Shown here in pieces: positions 47,045 to 57,269 of a stretch of 64,000 bases of DNA (position 1 is the first letter of the stretch; each line of letters starts with the position of its first letter). Source of the stretch: Climacium dendroides (Eukaryota > Streptophyta > Bryopsida > Hypnales > Climaciaceae); the NCBI GenBank assembly GCA_950106755.1, contig OX467089.1:6574501-6638500 (forward strand), written 5' to 3'. Both the position numbers and the translations under genes were made by a program. The notes beneath the pieces were generated by a model, which ran no database searches, was not told the origin of the DNA, and saw only the letters and a program-made list of their open reading frames with translations.

Positions 47045-47190
47045 TGACTTCTGCTCCCAACATCAACTTCGAGTAGAAGCACCAACGCTCCCAGCATCAA
47101 CTTCAAAGCACTAGTGCTTCCAACATCAACTTCGAGCAAAAGCACTAGCGCTCCTAGCATCAACTTCGAGCACAAGCACCAACGTCGACC
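47045..47190 (+). repeat. Tandem array CAACATCAACTTCGAG, about 34-48-bp unit
   Basis: Four units of GC(T/G)(C/T)C(C/T)AnCATCAACTTCGAG followed by nnAAGCACnAnCG. The array follows the 46.5-kb array after about 65 bp and has a different unit. Confidence 0.8.
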
Positions 47191-47345
47191 AGCAGCAACA
47201 ATAATTCTGACGAACAACAACAACATCAACTTCGATCAATAGTAGCAGTACCAACTTCAGCCAACTGTAACAACAACTTCTTCAATCGATCTCCAAGTAC
47301 AAACTCTTCGGAACCAACCTCTAGCTCTCTCCAGAACAGTTGTTC

Positions 47346-47560
47346 CACTACAAGAGAAAGTCGTTTTAATTGACAGAAATCAGCCCCTCCTAATCTACAG
47401 AAATTTGACAAGTTTTTGTCAATTAGGACAAAAAACTGTTCGAATTGATAGAAAATTGTCCAAATTGACAAAAATCTGTCAATTTTCTATCAATTAGGAG
47501 GGATTGATTTCTGTCAATTAGGACGATTTTCAGTCAATTCGGACAGGTTTTCTTGTAGTG
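47346..47560. mobile_element. CACTA-type MITE
   Basis: CACTACAAGAGAAAG at the left is inverted as CTTGTAGTG at the right (complement CACTACAAGAAAACC). The body carries repeated inverted TTGACAGAAAT and TGTCAATTAGGA motifs. The flanking triplets TTC and TTT differ at one base. It belongs with the MITEs at 6361 and 19815 (CACTAyAAGAn ends). Confidence 0.82.
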
Positions 47561-47730
47561 TTTCTAGATCCTACATGTTTGCACAACTCGACCAATTTTG
47601 AAAGTTCAAGAGCAATACACGGCCCCTACAGAGGAACGAAGCTGAAAGTCACAAAAATCTCATCCAAACCGACGACCTTCATCACTTTAAAGTTATTGTC
47701 CTACTTTGTCCTATCTGAGAGTGAGACCCC

Positions 47731-48101
47731 ACGGGGGAGGGGCGGGAGGTTGACAAAGGGGAGTGGGAGGTTGGCAGGGAGGGGGCGGGAGGCTGGCAGG
47801 GGGGAGCGGGAGGCTGGCAAGGGGGCGTCAGGAAAGGAAGCGTTGCGGGGAGAGGAGGTACTGGGGAAGGGGAGGCGCTGGGGAAGGGGGAGCTGCGGGA
47901 TGGGAGGCGCTACGGGAGGGAAGGCACTGCGGGAGAGGAGAGCACAGCAGGAGGAGAGAGCACCAAAAAAAATACAAAATGGGGTGGGGCTGCAAAGCTC
48001 CCCAAAATCAAAAATTAAACCAGAATTTAAATCGAAAGTCAGAGTTGAAAAGAAAGAACGTGTGATTATACGGACACTAGTATGAGAGCGTGCTGATAAC
48101 G
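47731..48101 (-). other. Copia leader, LTR-proximal part, with primer-binding site
   Basis: Minus strand directly after the 5' LTR reads CGTTATCAGCACGC (48088-48101), a sequence of the kind found at the primer-binding site of many plant copia elements. Then comes the C/T-rich repeat zone matching 40735-40885. Plus-strand frames here are by-products of the G-rich repeat. Confidence 0.65.
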
Positions 48102-48318
48102 TGTTGCGAACACAAAACTTAAACAAAACCAAAACACCAAAATATACTCAAAGAAAAGAACATCGTCATTCGAGAGATTGTAGTATATACAATGGAACAA
48201 AATGAGAGAGACAATGAATAGTTGTCTTCTCCTATTGGTGAGAAGAATTCTACCTAATCTATATGACACGTGTCATTCACCATATTATGGTGAGTGTTTA
48301 CACTACGTTTTCTTAACA
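48102..48318 (-). repeat. Copia 5' LTR
   Basis: Minus strand begins TGTTAAGAAAACG and ends GTTCGCAACA. Eight differences from the 217-bp 3' LTR (96.3 percent identity by direct reading), mostly transitions. Confidence 0.93.
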
Positions 48319-48955
48319 AATTTCAAATAGTTATGGGTAGCCTCATAGGGGGATTAGGATTTTTGTTGAAATAGCCTTGTTGGCAGGTTTTGAGGGCCAT
48401 TTGTTCCATATTGTTGGAAGGGTAGACTTCTTCTAGAGGGTTCTTAAGAACTTAGCTCCCTTGTTTGGGACTCACTCACTTCTTTTTTGCATTTAATCAC
48501 TTGGACTTAATCAATTTTGTATTTGCACTTTGTTTTGGCTTTTGGCTTTAGAAATTTAGAATCATACTTTTTGCTAAGAATTTGGATTTAAAACTATGTT
48601 TTGTGAAGGGTTTTTTTTTTGTTATTAGGTTTATACTTAGATCTTGAAGGAATTTGGTAGGCAAATTTGAGTGGGCTTCAAGTGATATTATTTCTTTAGT
48701 TTTGAGTGTGGAGATTTAGGTTTGGTAAAAAGAAACCGCTAAAGCAGTAGTGGTGACTTCTTGTAGTTGGCAACTACCTTCTTTTGACTTTTATGATCAA
48801 ATTAGGGGTTGGTTTAGGGTTTTCTTTGGACTTTTGTCAATATTTTTCATTCCGCAAACTTTTCCACAACCAAGAGCCCCGTGCTTTTTCATTCCACAAC
48901 TTTTATAACAATGTCAAATTTAATTAAGTCCCAAATTGACCAATTAAGTTTGTGT
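48319..48955. other. Gene-free flank
   Basis: T-rich sequence without a supported gene or element boundary. Confidence 0.5.
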
Positions 48956-48959
48956 CCCA

Positions 48960-49330
48960 TTCTTACATCCGTACCCTTAAGTCCACGCCTATAAATTCCC
49001 GCCCAAACCCGGCTTTAAGTCCGTGCCCCATCTTTAAGTCTGCACCTTTAAGTGGGTGCTCCATCTTTATGTCTCCGCCCATTCCCTTTAGTCCCCATTC
49101 AGTCCTTTAAGTCCATATCCATACAATCCCAATAATTAGAAGGTTTTGGAAGTAAACCAAGAAGATTTTGGAAGTAAACAAAGAGTTTCTTAATCCACGC
49201 CCTTAAAAGCAAGCTTGAACAATTCCAAAAATTAAAAAAGGTTTTAAGAATGATTGAATGAATAACAAGTCCCTTAAGTCCATGCCCATCCTTGCATCCG
49301 CAACTCCATGCACTTAAGTATGTGGAGGTG
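48960..49330 (+). repeat. Decayed GTCCACGCCC-type repeat cluster
   Basis: About a dozen diverged copies of CTTTAAGTCC(A/G)(C/T)(A/G)CCCAT. The core CTTAAGTCC(A/G)CGCC corresponds to the GTCCGCGCCC repeats of the giant hAT, with TTAA in place of TGAC. It is probably a relic terminus of a related hAT. Confidence 0.55.
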
Positions 49331-49459
49331 TTTACTTCTTTAAATAATTCTTGAAAATATTCTGTTATTTTTTTAAATCCCAAATTCTAAAAATCTTGAT
49401 TTTTTTCTTTTGTTTTTATATAATTAAAAAGATAAAATAATTGAAGTACCTTCTTTTTT

Positions 49460-49980
49460 ATTTCTAAAGGACCAAACGGGGTTCTTTTGGCAACATAGCA
49501 ATTTTAGGCAGCTTACTACAAACAAACAAAATTTTGTTCTTTGAAATTTTCATGCAACATGTGTCCAAAGAATAGCTTTAAGGCTCAATAATTTTCATAA
49601 TTTTTTACTACATGGTAAAAAAGTTATTGTATGATATGTAATTTTTATTGCTTGGTGGATAGTCTAGGCAACAAAAATATACTTCTTCAAAAATTTCCTT
49701 TTAAGGAAAATTTAAATTTGAAATTGGTTCCTTTAATTTATTTATACATGGAAAGCTTTAAATCATTCTATTTTGATTAATGACATAAAAGTTATGAAGA
49801 ATTTTAATTGTAGATAGATTTTGGGTAGTTATGGAATCTTTATTCTAAAATAAACTTTGAAGTCCTTTATTTAACTCAATTTTCAATGTTTTTGGAAAAA
49901 ATAAAAAAATTAGGTGTAGATTGTTTATTACAACTTTACAACCATTTAGATTGGCACTTTTTAAGTCTCTAAATGAATTG
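49460..49980 (+). repeat. Dispersed repeat copy, partner of 8400-8930
   Basis: Runs in the plus direction through the same phrases as 8930-8400 on the minus strand: AAGGACCAAACGGGG, CAACATGTGTCC, TTTACTACATGG and TAGGTGTAGATTGTTTATTA. No coding sequence. Confidence 0.72.
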
Positions 49981-50270
49981 TTAATGTAGCTAAAGTTTTG
50001 CCTACTCACAAATGCCCAAGATTATAATATAAGGGTTCCAAATCTAGAAAATAGTCAAATAGTCTAACGTCTTGTGACTAAAGTCACTTGTATTCTATAA
50101 GGGAATGGAAATTTTACTCAAAGAACATACAAACACAAGGATAACAGTATTAATCTAGTTTTCACTCTTATTCCCATGTAAAAATTTAGTAGGTTGTCTA
50201 TTACCAATGCTATGGACACATGAGTGCGATTCCAATCCTTGAATCCTACCTAGTGTGCTATGGGCCTAAT

Positions 50271-51450
50271 TGACAATTTGTCGTGATAAACCACAATTCG
50301 TCAATGCAACATGCTCTAAACCTAATGTATATATATAATAATATATATATAATATAATATAATATAATATATTTCCTTAATTACTAGTGATATTTTTTTA
50401 TCATGACAATTTGTCTCAATCACTACTTAACTAACCTAATTACTAATTAGGATGCTCAACCAAATCTGTCCCAATCCTATGACAATTTGTCTCTATCTAA
50501 ATGCAAGGGCATGATGTGTATGCAATTCTTTGTATTTTATTTTGCTTTGCAAAATCCGCAATAATTAATCAATATACACATAAATTCAAATTATTCCTTC
50601 TATCCAAAATTGTCGGCATTTACTCCAATTTTTCTTACAAGTAATTCACACAATAATTTGACAGTTTGTCAATTAACAAAATTTCACTTTAAATCCCATT
50701 TTATAACAATTATTCCAAATTTGAAATAATCGCTTCCACAATTTAATGAACTAAGAATTGACAATTAGTCAAAATAAATCTCCTACCATATTCTACAATA
50801 TATTATACCAAATTCGTCAGGGTGGTAAATTAATTCTAATATAAATTCAGAATACTTTCCCCCACTAATATTTCCAATATAATTTGACAATTTATCATTG
50901 TCATGTATACAATTATAAATATTTCCAAACATAAACAATATGCGTCTAAAATTTATCAATTTAATAACTCAAAATCATCTACTTATGCTGAGTTATGATT
51001 TTATCTTTTATAGCTTGAATTCATACATACTTCAAATTTACGACAATTTGTCTAATTCATAACAAACAAAAATGACTGAGTTCATTCTCATATACATGAA
51101 TGTCTGCTGGGTATATTCACTATCACAAAAGAAAAATTAATTATATAATATTAATTTAATCAAACATGAATTCATCTTAACAAAATACTTATCTTTTACT
51201 TCTCCATTCATTAGACCAATCTAACTATTTCTCTTGATTGCCCAAGGTCTTCATCAACCTCTAAAACACTAGGTTCAACAACTCCATTTATGACGATTAG
51301 TCAATAATTCTCCACCAACATGGCAATATATGTACTAAACTCCAAGCACCAAATTGATAAATAACTTCACATCTCAAAATATATATAATTTCAAACTTCA
51401 ACTATTTATGTTATCCAAGAACACATAGGATTATACTATGGATAATTTGT
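50271..51450. repeat. Cluster of TGACAATTTGTC motifs
   Basis: Nine or ten copies of the near-palindrome TGACAATTTGTC or one- to two-base variants occur at about 50271, 50404, 50480, 50659, 50759, 50885, 51041, 51291 and 51441. Spacing is 75-250 bp in otherwise AT-rich, gene-free sequence. A TA-rich simple repeat lies at 50328-50372. Confidence 0.65.
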
Positions 51451-51589
51451 CTTAATACTCAATTACAACCATAGCCCGAAACTCTGAAACATTCATTCAA
51501 CATAACATATTAACAAAACACCCAATAAATTTCAGAGAATTTATTTGTCATTACAATTTTGCACAATTTCATAATCACAATCACAACCA

Positions 51590-52252
51590 CACTACTAGAA
51601 AACTACGACCAAATCAATAGAAAATCAACTAATTTCTATTGTTTGAAGCACTGTAATGACCAAATCAACAAATTTTTGTTGTTTTTGTAAATGCCAATAG
51701 AAAGCAAACAACTACTTTCTGTTGATTCAAATAATGCAATGACCAAATCAACAAATTTGTGTTAAATTCTGAATCTTTTTGGAATTTTAGATAACCCTTT
51801 TTAGAATCTCAAAGAATCTTTTAGAATCTTAGGGAATATAGGTATCTTTGGATATCTCTGGAAATCTTTACATTCAATTTAATACATTTTATAATATTTT
51901 GGAAGATTTTAGAATGTTTTCATACCTTTAGCATTATCTAGGACAATTAAGGTTGGCTCATTGATGTCAAATAATTAATTAACTCTTACGGCCTTGAGGC
52001 ATGTTTCAATCTATTTTCTATTTTGGGGTATGCCCTTTACAATGCAATATTTGTTGAATATGATTCATATAAAAATTTTGCCAAAAATGTGTTTTACTAC
52101 TCATTCAATGCCTAGAAAATTCAAACTATTCAAAGTTGCAATTAAAAGTTATGTCTCCAAAGGGTTGTTTTTTAAATGGATAATTTCATGTAGCTATGAC
52201 AAATACATTTAATTGGTTTGAAATTTTTTTCACATACTTTCAAAAGGATTGT
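51590..52252 (+). mobile_element. Orphan CACTA-type terminus
   Basis: CACTACTAGAAAAC is identical over 13 bp to the end of the CACTA element at 6588. It is followed by subterminal ATGACCAAATCAACAAATTT repeats (about 51655 and 51740). No opposite end is seen before 52252, where the gypsy element is inserted, so the rest may lie beyond it. Confidence 0.55.
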
Positions 52253-53109
52253 TGAAACACACTTTTTCACTTCAAATACATTTATCTAATTCCATGTATC
52301 TCAAACTTGTACACAAACTAGGAGTTGCTTGTTATTTTTAAACTTGATAAGCTTCTTAAGTCTTTATCTAATTTGCGGGAAAATATCTTTTATTATTATC
52401 TCTAATTCTTCAATCGGTCTTGAGTCTTCCTATTGTTTTGACTTGCTTTCTCCTTAAGTTCTTTGTCTTCGTTGTTGCAAGCCTTTAATATCTTTTTCGT
52501 CTTTTTATTTGTTATTTTTGAATAAGACATTTGTCCCTTTATATAGTTTTCCCCGGTGATAGGGGACTATTACAATAACCCTAACCGTTTAACCTTGGAA
52601 ATAGGTCTAAGACTATTTCTCCTATAATTTCCCTAACTACCTTTTCCTATCTAATTCTTTCCTATAATTAGCCTAGTAAGTCTATGTACTAGGTTGTATT
52701 GCCGCTTTGGTCTTCCTTGTCTGTACTGAAGTGGTCTTTTGTATAATTAATAACTTGTGAATTAAGATTCTTTCTTCATTATTAATTTGTGAATGTTGTA
52801 GTCCAAAGTATATACTTTAAGATTCTTCATTATTAAATCCAGTTTTTCATGTTTTACCAATTTTCATTAATTGTGGAAAGTGCTCAAAAGTACAGGATTT
52901 GATACAATTTTGTCATCTTTCCAAATTAATAACTTTTGTATTTTTATATTTTTATACATGTGAATCATTTTTTTCCTTGTAGTCTATCATACTTTATTCT
53001 TTGATCTAATTATCTTGAGATTTCTAAAATATTAATAATTATTTTCAGTAATCTAAAGTAAGCCAATTAATAATATTTCCTTCCTTTCAAAGAACATAAT
53101 GGGTTAACA
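52253..53109 (-). repeat. Gypsy 3' LTR
   Basis: Minus strand runs TGTTAACCC…GTGTTTCA. A TATA box CTATATAAAGG (plus 52536-52546) would start transcription at about one third from the LTR's 3' end. The left flank ATTGT (52248-52252) should recur right of the window. Confidence 0.93.
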
Positions 53110-53124
53110 TTTTACCCCCCTTCG
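53110..53124 (-). promoter_or_regulatory. Gypsy polypurine tract
   Basis: Minus-strand GAAGGGGGGTAAAA lies directly before the LTR start TGTTAAC. It is the plus-strand primer expected at this position. Confidence 0.85.
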
Positions 53125-53303
53125 GGAAAAAAATCATGTCCTCATGATTTATGAGTAGATTCTAAAATTACGCGGATCATGATGCGGTATGCTAAGGTTG
53201 GGATAAGTGGCCGTAAAATCAAATTCTTTGTATGTAAAGATTTGAGCTCTTGTATTGTTATACATATGTTCAAAGCCTTTTATAAAATCAATTTTTCTTA
53301 AGG

Positions 53304-55592
53304 TTATTGGAAAATTTGGATATCGTTTTTGTAAAAATCAAACCATGTATCTTTAATCTTGTGATAGAATGCTTTATCAAATTCTTTTAACTCATTGAGT
53401 GCCTTTTGAAATATAGATTGATTTTTTAATAGAAATCGAGATATTGTTTGTATATTCGTCTCATCATTTCTCCCACGTGGTTTTAATGGCTTCATTAATG
53501 AGTCATTTGCAAAGAAAATTTTGTGATGACTTACAATCATTTGATAAGAACAAGTGATGTAACAAATCAGGTAACATACCGGGGATGCCGTATATGCCTC
53601 TACCACTCCTTTTCCAATATGAAGATCTCCTATATGCCACATAAATACAATTAGCTCTTTTAACTCAGAACTTGCTTTTATCCAAATGCTTTCAAATTCC
53701 TGTCGATTAATAAGAGTTTTGTATGGGAGATAAAATAAACCATCCATTCCCAAAAATAATTTACTGGTAATTTCATAGTGTTGTTTTAAAGATATCGGTG
53801 GATACGCAAAACTTCGTATATTGTACAGTATGTCTTTAAAGACTTTGGTTTTTAATTCTGAATTGGATCTTTGTTGGTTTTGTTTTGGATGTGATGATGC
53901 TTCATTTGTAATCTTTAGGTCAGTAGAGTTTTTCTTTGGAATATTAGGAATGTCGTTTTGAAAGGTATTACTTAATTGTTGTAATGTAATCCGTGTGACC
54001 TCATGGGAAGCCTCTTCTGCACAAAGAGCCATTTTCAGTCTTTTTATTTCCAATTTTAATTGTCTATTTTCTTCATATAAGTCCAAGTTTTGGTTAATTT
54101 TAAATTCTTGCTCTTTGATTGAATTACGGTCGATGTATTTTTGAGGATTCTTTCCTTGAAGAAATTCCGGTATTTCTTTCCATGATTGGTCTGCTCTTCG
54201 TGTTTCGGTAATTAAAATATCTTTTTCCTTTGGTCTGTTGGTGTGATGATCAATTGGGTTTCTCTCTCGTTTCGTGGTTTTAATATTAGGGTTTGATAAC
54301 CCTAATTTTTGGTGTGCACCTTCATCGTCAAAGTGGGCGATGTTTTGGGGCTGTCTTGAGCTTGTCTTCGTTGTATTGTCAGAGATAATTTGATAGTTTT
54401 CAGAAGAAATTTTTGGTAGTAATTTCTGTCTTTCGTTTCTCACGGTCCCGTCATTTGCCACTGATCTCTTCTTCCTTCTGTGTTCTTCTTCACGGTAGTT
54501 ATCAGTTTGTCTCCGCTTCTTGTTGGTGGTGTTTGGGGAGGGATTCGGTGCAGGATTTGGAGCCGTTGTTGGAGCTGGCTCCGCTGTAGCTGCTTTCGTC
54601 TTCTCCGAAACCCTTGCCACCGTTTCTAGCTTGGGATCGCCCTCGACGTCGCTCCTATCTTCCAACTCCTCGCCATCGTCCTCGCCTCCATCAACGCCCT
54701 CGATATCGCGTTCTTGCTATTCTGGCTGCTCCTCGTCGTCGTCTTTGCCACATCGGTTGTGCACGAGCTTCTCGCTGCGCTTGTTTCGCCACTTGCAGTC
54801 CGTCGCAAGCTCCTGATGTTGTTGTTGGGGTTCCTGCTCTTGGTCCTCTAGTGCTTTCGTAGCCTGGGCTGTCATTCGCCTCGTCGCCGTCGTTTTCTTC
54901 CTCCCCCGATCAGTGTTACCGCTGGATGTTGTTGCTGGGGCTCCTTCCTCCCTACTCCCGTCGTTGTAATTGCTAACTGCCGTAGTAGCTTACCCTGCTA
55001 AAGTCGCTCCTGCCGAAACTCTCGCTGCCAAAACCCTCACTACCGTCGGAACTCTCTTGGTTCTTGTTATCCGCCGTGCTATTGTCTGAAGTTGGTCGTT
55101 TCCGTCGTCTTCCTCCTTCGATTGCTTGGTTGCAACTGTTCGCATCAGTCCTAGTGGTGTGCTCTCCCATGATGCCTGGGTTTCTTTCTTCTGCCGTATC
55201 TCTAGGTACGCTTTGTTGGGGTTGTTGTCGTCGTGATGTTGTCTTCCTCGCGTAGTTTGTGCAGGAGTCGGTGTAGGGGTCGAAGTTGGAATTGTAGCAA
55301 CCACAGTAGTGCTTGCAGGTGTTGAAGTTGCGGTCGATGTGGTAGTTGGAGCGACCGTCGGGTTCGGAGCTAGCAGATTTGGGGCTGACGGGTTTGGAGC
55401 CGGAGCAGCAGCATCGTCGTTCGCTGGTATGTCCTCTTCTCGCCTCTTATCCTTTTCTTCTTCGTTGTTGAGTCTCTTCTTGCTCTTGATTTTGCATGTC
55501 TTGCTCCTCATCGTCATCGGCCTCATCTCACGGTCCTCATCCTCCTTTTTATGAATTGTCATGCGTTTCGATTCGTCTTTGTGAATTGCCAT
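53304..55592 (-). pseudogene. Gypsy 3' ORF-C, coiled-coil protein of unknown function
   Basis: A single frame of about 763 codons from 55592 to 53304, broken by TAA near 54987 and TAG near 54720, both readable as CAA/CAG after one C-to-T change. The first 250 residues are low-complexity: basic start, Ala/Pro/Thr-rich middle and Asp/Glu/Arg-rich stretches. A leucine-type coiled coil follows (EENRQLKLEIKRLKMA, near 54050). The C-terminal 180 residues look globular, with aromatic phrases such as SLKQHYEITSKLFLGM and KDTWFDFYKND. No family is recognised. It sits between integrase and the 3' LTR, where Athila-group elements carry env-like or accessory frames; I see no signal peptide supporting an envelope role. 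Confidence 0.7.
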
Positions 55593-55651
55593 GCGGTCTC
55601 GTCCTCCTCTTTCGCTTTGTTGTGGTTTTTCTGGTTTTCTTGTGGTTGCCT

Positions 55652-57013
55652 TTACGCTGGTCTCGCCTGGGCTTTCTTCTTCGTTGCACTCCTTGTTTTG
55701 CGCTCGTTCCTCGGTGTTGCTGCTCGTTCCTTGTTGTTGCTCTTGTTCTTGGTTGGGCTGCTCTTCTCAACTCTTATCGTTTGTGAGGTCAGAGTGGAAG
55801 TTGGGGCAAGAAGTGTTTTTCCTATTTCTCTCTTGTTTTTAGTTTTTGGGTTAGTTATTTCTTCATCCTCTTGAAATATCTCTGTGTAAGTTTTCTCAGT
55901 TTCCATAGTATCATTAGAGATTTCTAAATTAACAATTGCTACTGTAGGTATCTCTTGTACTCCTACAGAACCACCCAATATTTCTAGAAGCTCCAGTGGT
56001 GGAATCAAATTTTTGATAACTTTTGTTCTCTTAATAGTTTGTAAGGTTGCCTCAAATAATAGAGACAATAGTTGTTTCTTTTTGTATTTAGGAGTTACAT
56101 GGATTTGAAACTTTTGTAGTGCTGTTAATGCACTCTTTTTTGATAATATAAGATTGATATGTATTCCTAATCTTGTATTAATGACAATCGGTTTTGGACC
56201 TTGTAGTTCTAATTTTATTCTTTGTAATTCATAATGAAAATATAGTTTGAACTTTTGAATCCAGTCTATTGGTTCACCTTTCATTGCTAATTGCATGTCT
56301 TGTACTAATGCCCATGGAACTTCCCCCGTTTTTTGTTTTAGACTAAGGGCTGAACCTACAAACTTTAGAATTGTCTTAATTTCTTCCAATTTACACATAG
56401 CTGAAGTTACATTAGCACCTTTGTTTGTAGCAGCTCTTTCAATAATTAATTGATTTATGAGATTTTTGTCTTGTATACATGGACTAGTTCCAAGGTGAAA
56501 GATTTTTGCAAATAGTTCTTTGTAATTTAAAGGTATCAACTCACAAGTTTTGCCATTGAGAAGACTAATCTTTGCCTCCATTTGTAGATTTAAAAGTACT
56601 TCTTGCAATATTTCTTTTATCATTTTGCCCTCCCATTGTACTTGAGTAGCAAATTGTAGTATCCCTATTTGTGCCAACATCTGTTTTTCAATTATACTGA
56701 ACCCATTTTTTGGTAAACTGACTGTTTGGAAATTAAATGCTATGCCCTCCATGACTTGTACTGTTGAAGTTAGAGCACGAGCATATAGAATTGTAATCTC
56801 TAGAAATGGAATAAGAAAATAAAGTGAGAAAAGTAGAAGGGGAAGAAGTGAATGTATTCCGAGGGAAGTTATTATAACTTCCCACTTATCCTTTAATGTA
56901 TATAAAAGTTTCATACTCAATGATTTAGTTAGAGAGGTTATTTGAACTTCCCACTTATCCTTGATCTTCATAGTCTTGTCTCCACTTATAGAATTTTGAA
57001 TTGTTTTGACCAT
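55652..57013 (-). CDS. Gypsy 3' ORF-B, one hydrophobic segment
   Basis: An uninterrupted 453-codon frame with ATG at 57013, overlapping the reading zone of ORF-C in another register. Residues 52-78 (LLPLLLFSLYFLIPFLEITI) form one strong hydrophobic segment, preceded by a duplicated KDKWEVxITSL phrase. The middle is a globular, Leu/Ile-rich domain of about 270 residues. The C-terminus is Lys/Arg/Thr-rich (NERKTRSATKKKAQARPA). The single membrane-type segment invites comparison with env-like ORFs of plant gypsy elements, but the order (membrane segment first, basic tail last) is not that of a classical envelope protein. It is the only long intact frame of the element. Confidence 0.65.
   Translation of the reverse strand: MVKTIQNSISGDKTMKIKDKWEVQITSLTKSLSMKLLYTLKDKWEVIITSLGIHSLLPLLLFSLYFLIPFLEITILYARALTSTVQVMEGIAFNFQTVSLPKNGFSIIEKQMLAQIGILQFATQVQWEGKMIKEILQEVLLNLQMEAKISLLNGKTCELIPLNYKELFAKIFHLGTSPCIQDKNLINQLIIERAATNKGANVTSAMCKLEEIKTILKFVGSALSLKQKTGEVPWALVQDMQLAMKGEPIDWIQKFKLYFHYELQRIKLELQGPKPIVINTRLGIHINLILSKKSALTALQKFQIHVTPKYKKKQLLSLLFEATLQTIKRTKVIKNLIPPLELLEILGGSVGVQEIPTVAIVNLEISNDTMETEKTYTEIFQEDEEITNPKTKNKREIGKTLLAPTSTLTSQTIRVEKSSPTKNKSNNKERAATPRNERKTRSATKKKAQARPA
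56870..56965 (-). repeat. Short duplication inside ORF-B
   Basis: Minus-strand AAGGATAAGTGGGAAGTT occurs at about 56946-56963 and again at about 56879-56896, each followed by (A/C)(A/T)AATAACnTCnCT. The 67-bp period is not a multiple of three plus zero shift by chance: it keeps both copies in the same frame only with the intervening small indel. Confidence 0.55.
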
Positions 57014-57269
57014 ATTTACTTTTGATGGTTTATCTTTCTCCTTACCGTGGTGTTTATTGTATTTATTCCTTTGTATGTTTTTTTTAATTTTGGATAAGTC
57101 CGATAATTTTCACTAAATAATTTGCAATAATGTATGGGTCAAAGTCTTGTTTGTTTCGGAAATTGCCATTGGTTTTTATTAATTGACAAGTAGTACTTTG
57201 GGCGTTATAAATCTTGGTAATTTGTGTGCTTGGTTGTGCATAATAGACATCAAGACATGGTTTTGGTAA

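Larger units (their letters stand above)
40892..47730. mobile_element. Inserted block with DDE transposase, boundaries tentative
   Basis: Between the two halves of the copia leader lies about 6.8 kb of unrelated sequence. Candidate termini are AGGGCCTACTCTAAGATA (40892-40909) and the complement of 47712-47730, GGGGTCTCACTCTCAGATA, sharing ACTCTnAGATA. No target duplication could be matched, so the exact ends are unproven. The block contains one transposase, tandem arrays (46.4-47.2 kb) and a MITE. Confidence 0.4.
21752..48318 (-). mobile_element. Ty1/copia retrotransposon (minus strand) carrying large insertions
   Basis: Two 217-bp LTRs bound a minus-strand gag, protease, integrase, reverse transcriptase and RNase H order, the integrase-before-RT arrangement that defines copia. 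The LTRs differ at 8 of 217 positions. Flanking 5-mers are GATTC and AATTT, not an exact duplication, although both differences are transitions. A 13.4-kb hAT interrupts RT, and about 6.8 kb of foreign sequence separates the leader from gag. Coding regions are broken by many stops and frameshifts. Confidence 0.92.

Noticed and set aside
47558..48132. Protein genes in the G-rich segment (plus and minus frames up to 175 codons)
   Set aside because: The frames are produced by the GGGAGGCTGGCAGG repeat of the copia leader and occur on both strands.
54520..55874. Plus-strand frames rich in Ser, Val, Leu and Phe
   Set aside because: They are antisense to the low-complexity Ala/Thr/Arg-rich parts of ORF-B and ORF-C.
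55652..57013. ORF-B as a confirmed retroviral-type envelope
   Set aside because: Only one hydrophobic segment near the N-terminus, no signal peptide, no cleavage-site or fusion-like pattern; called unknown.
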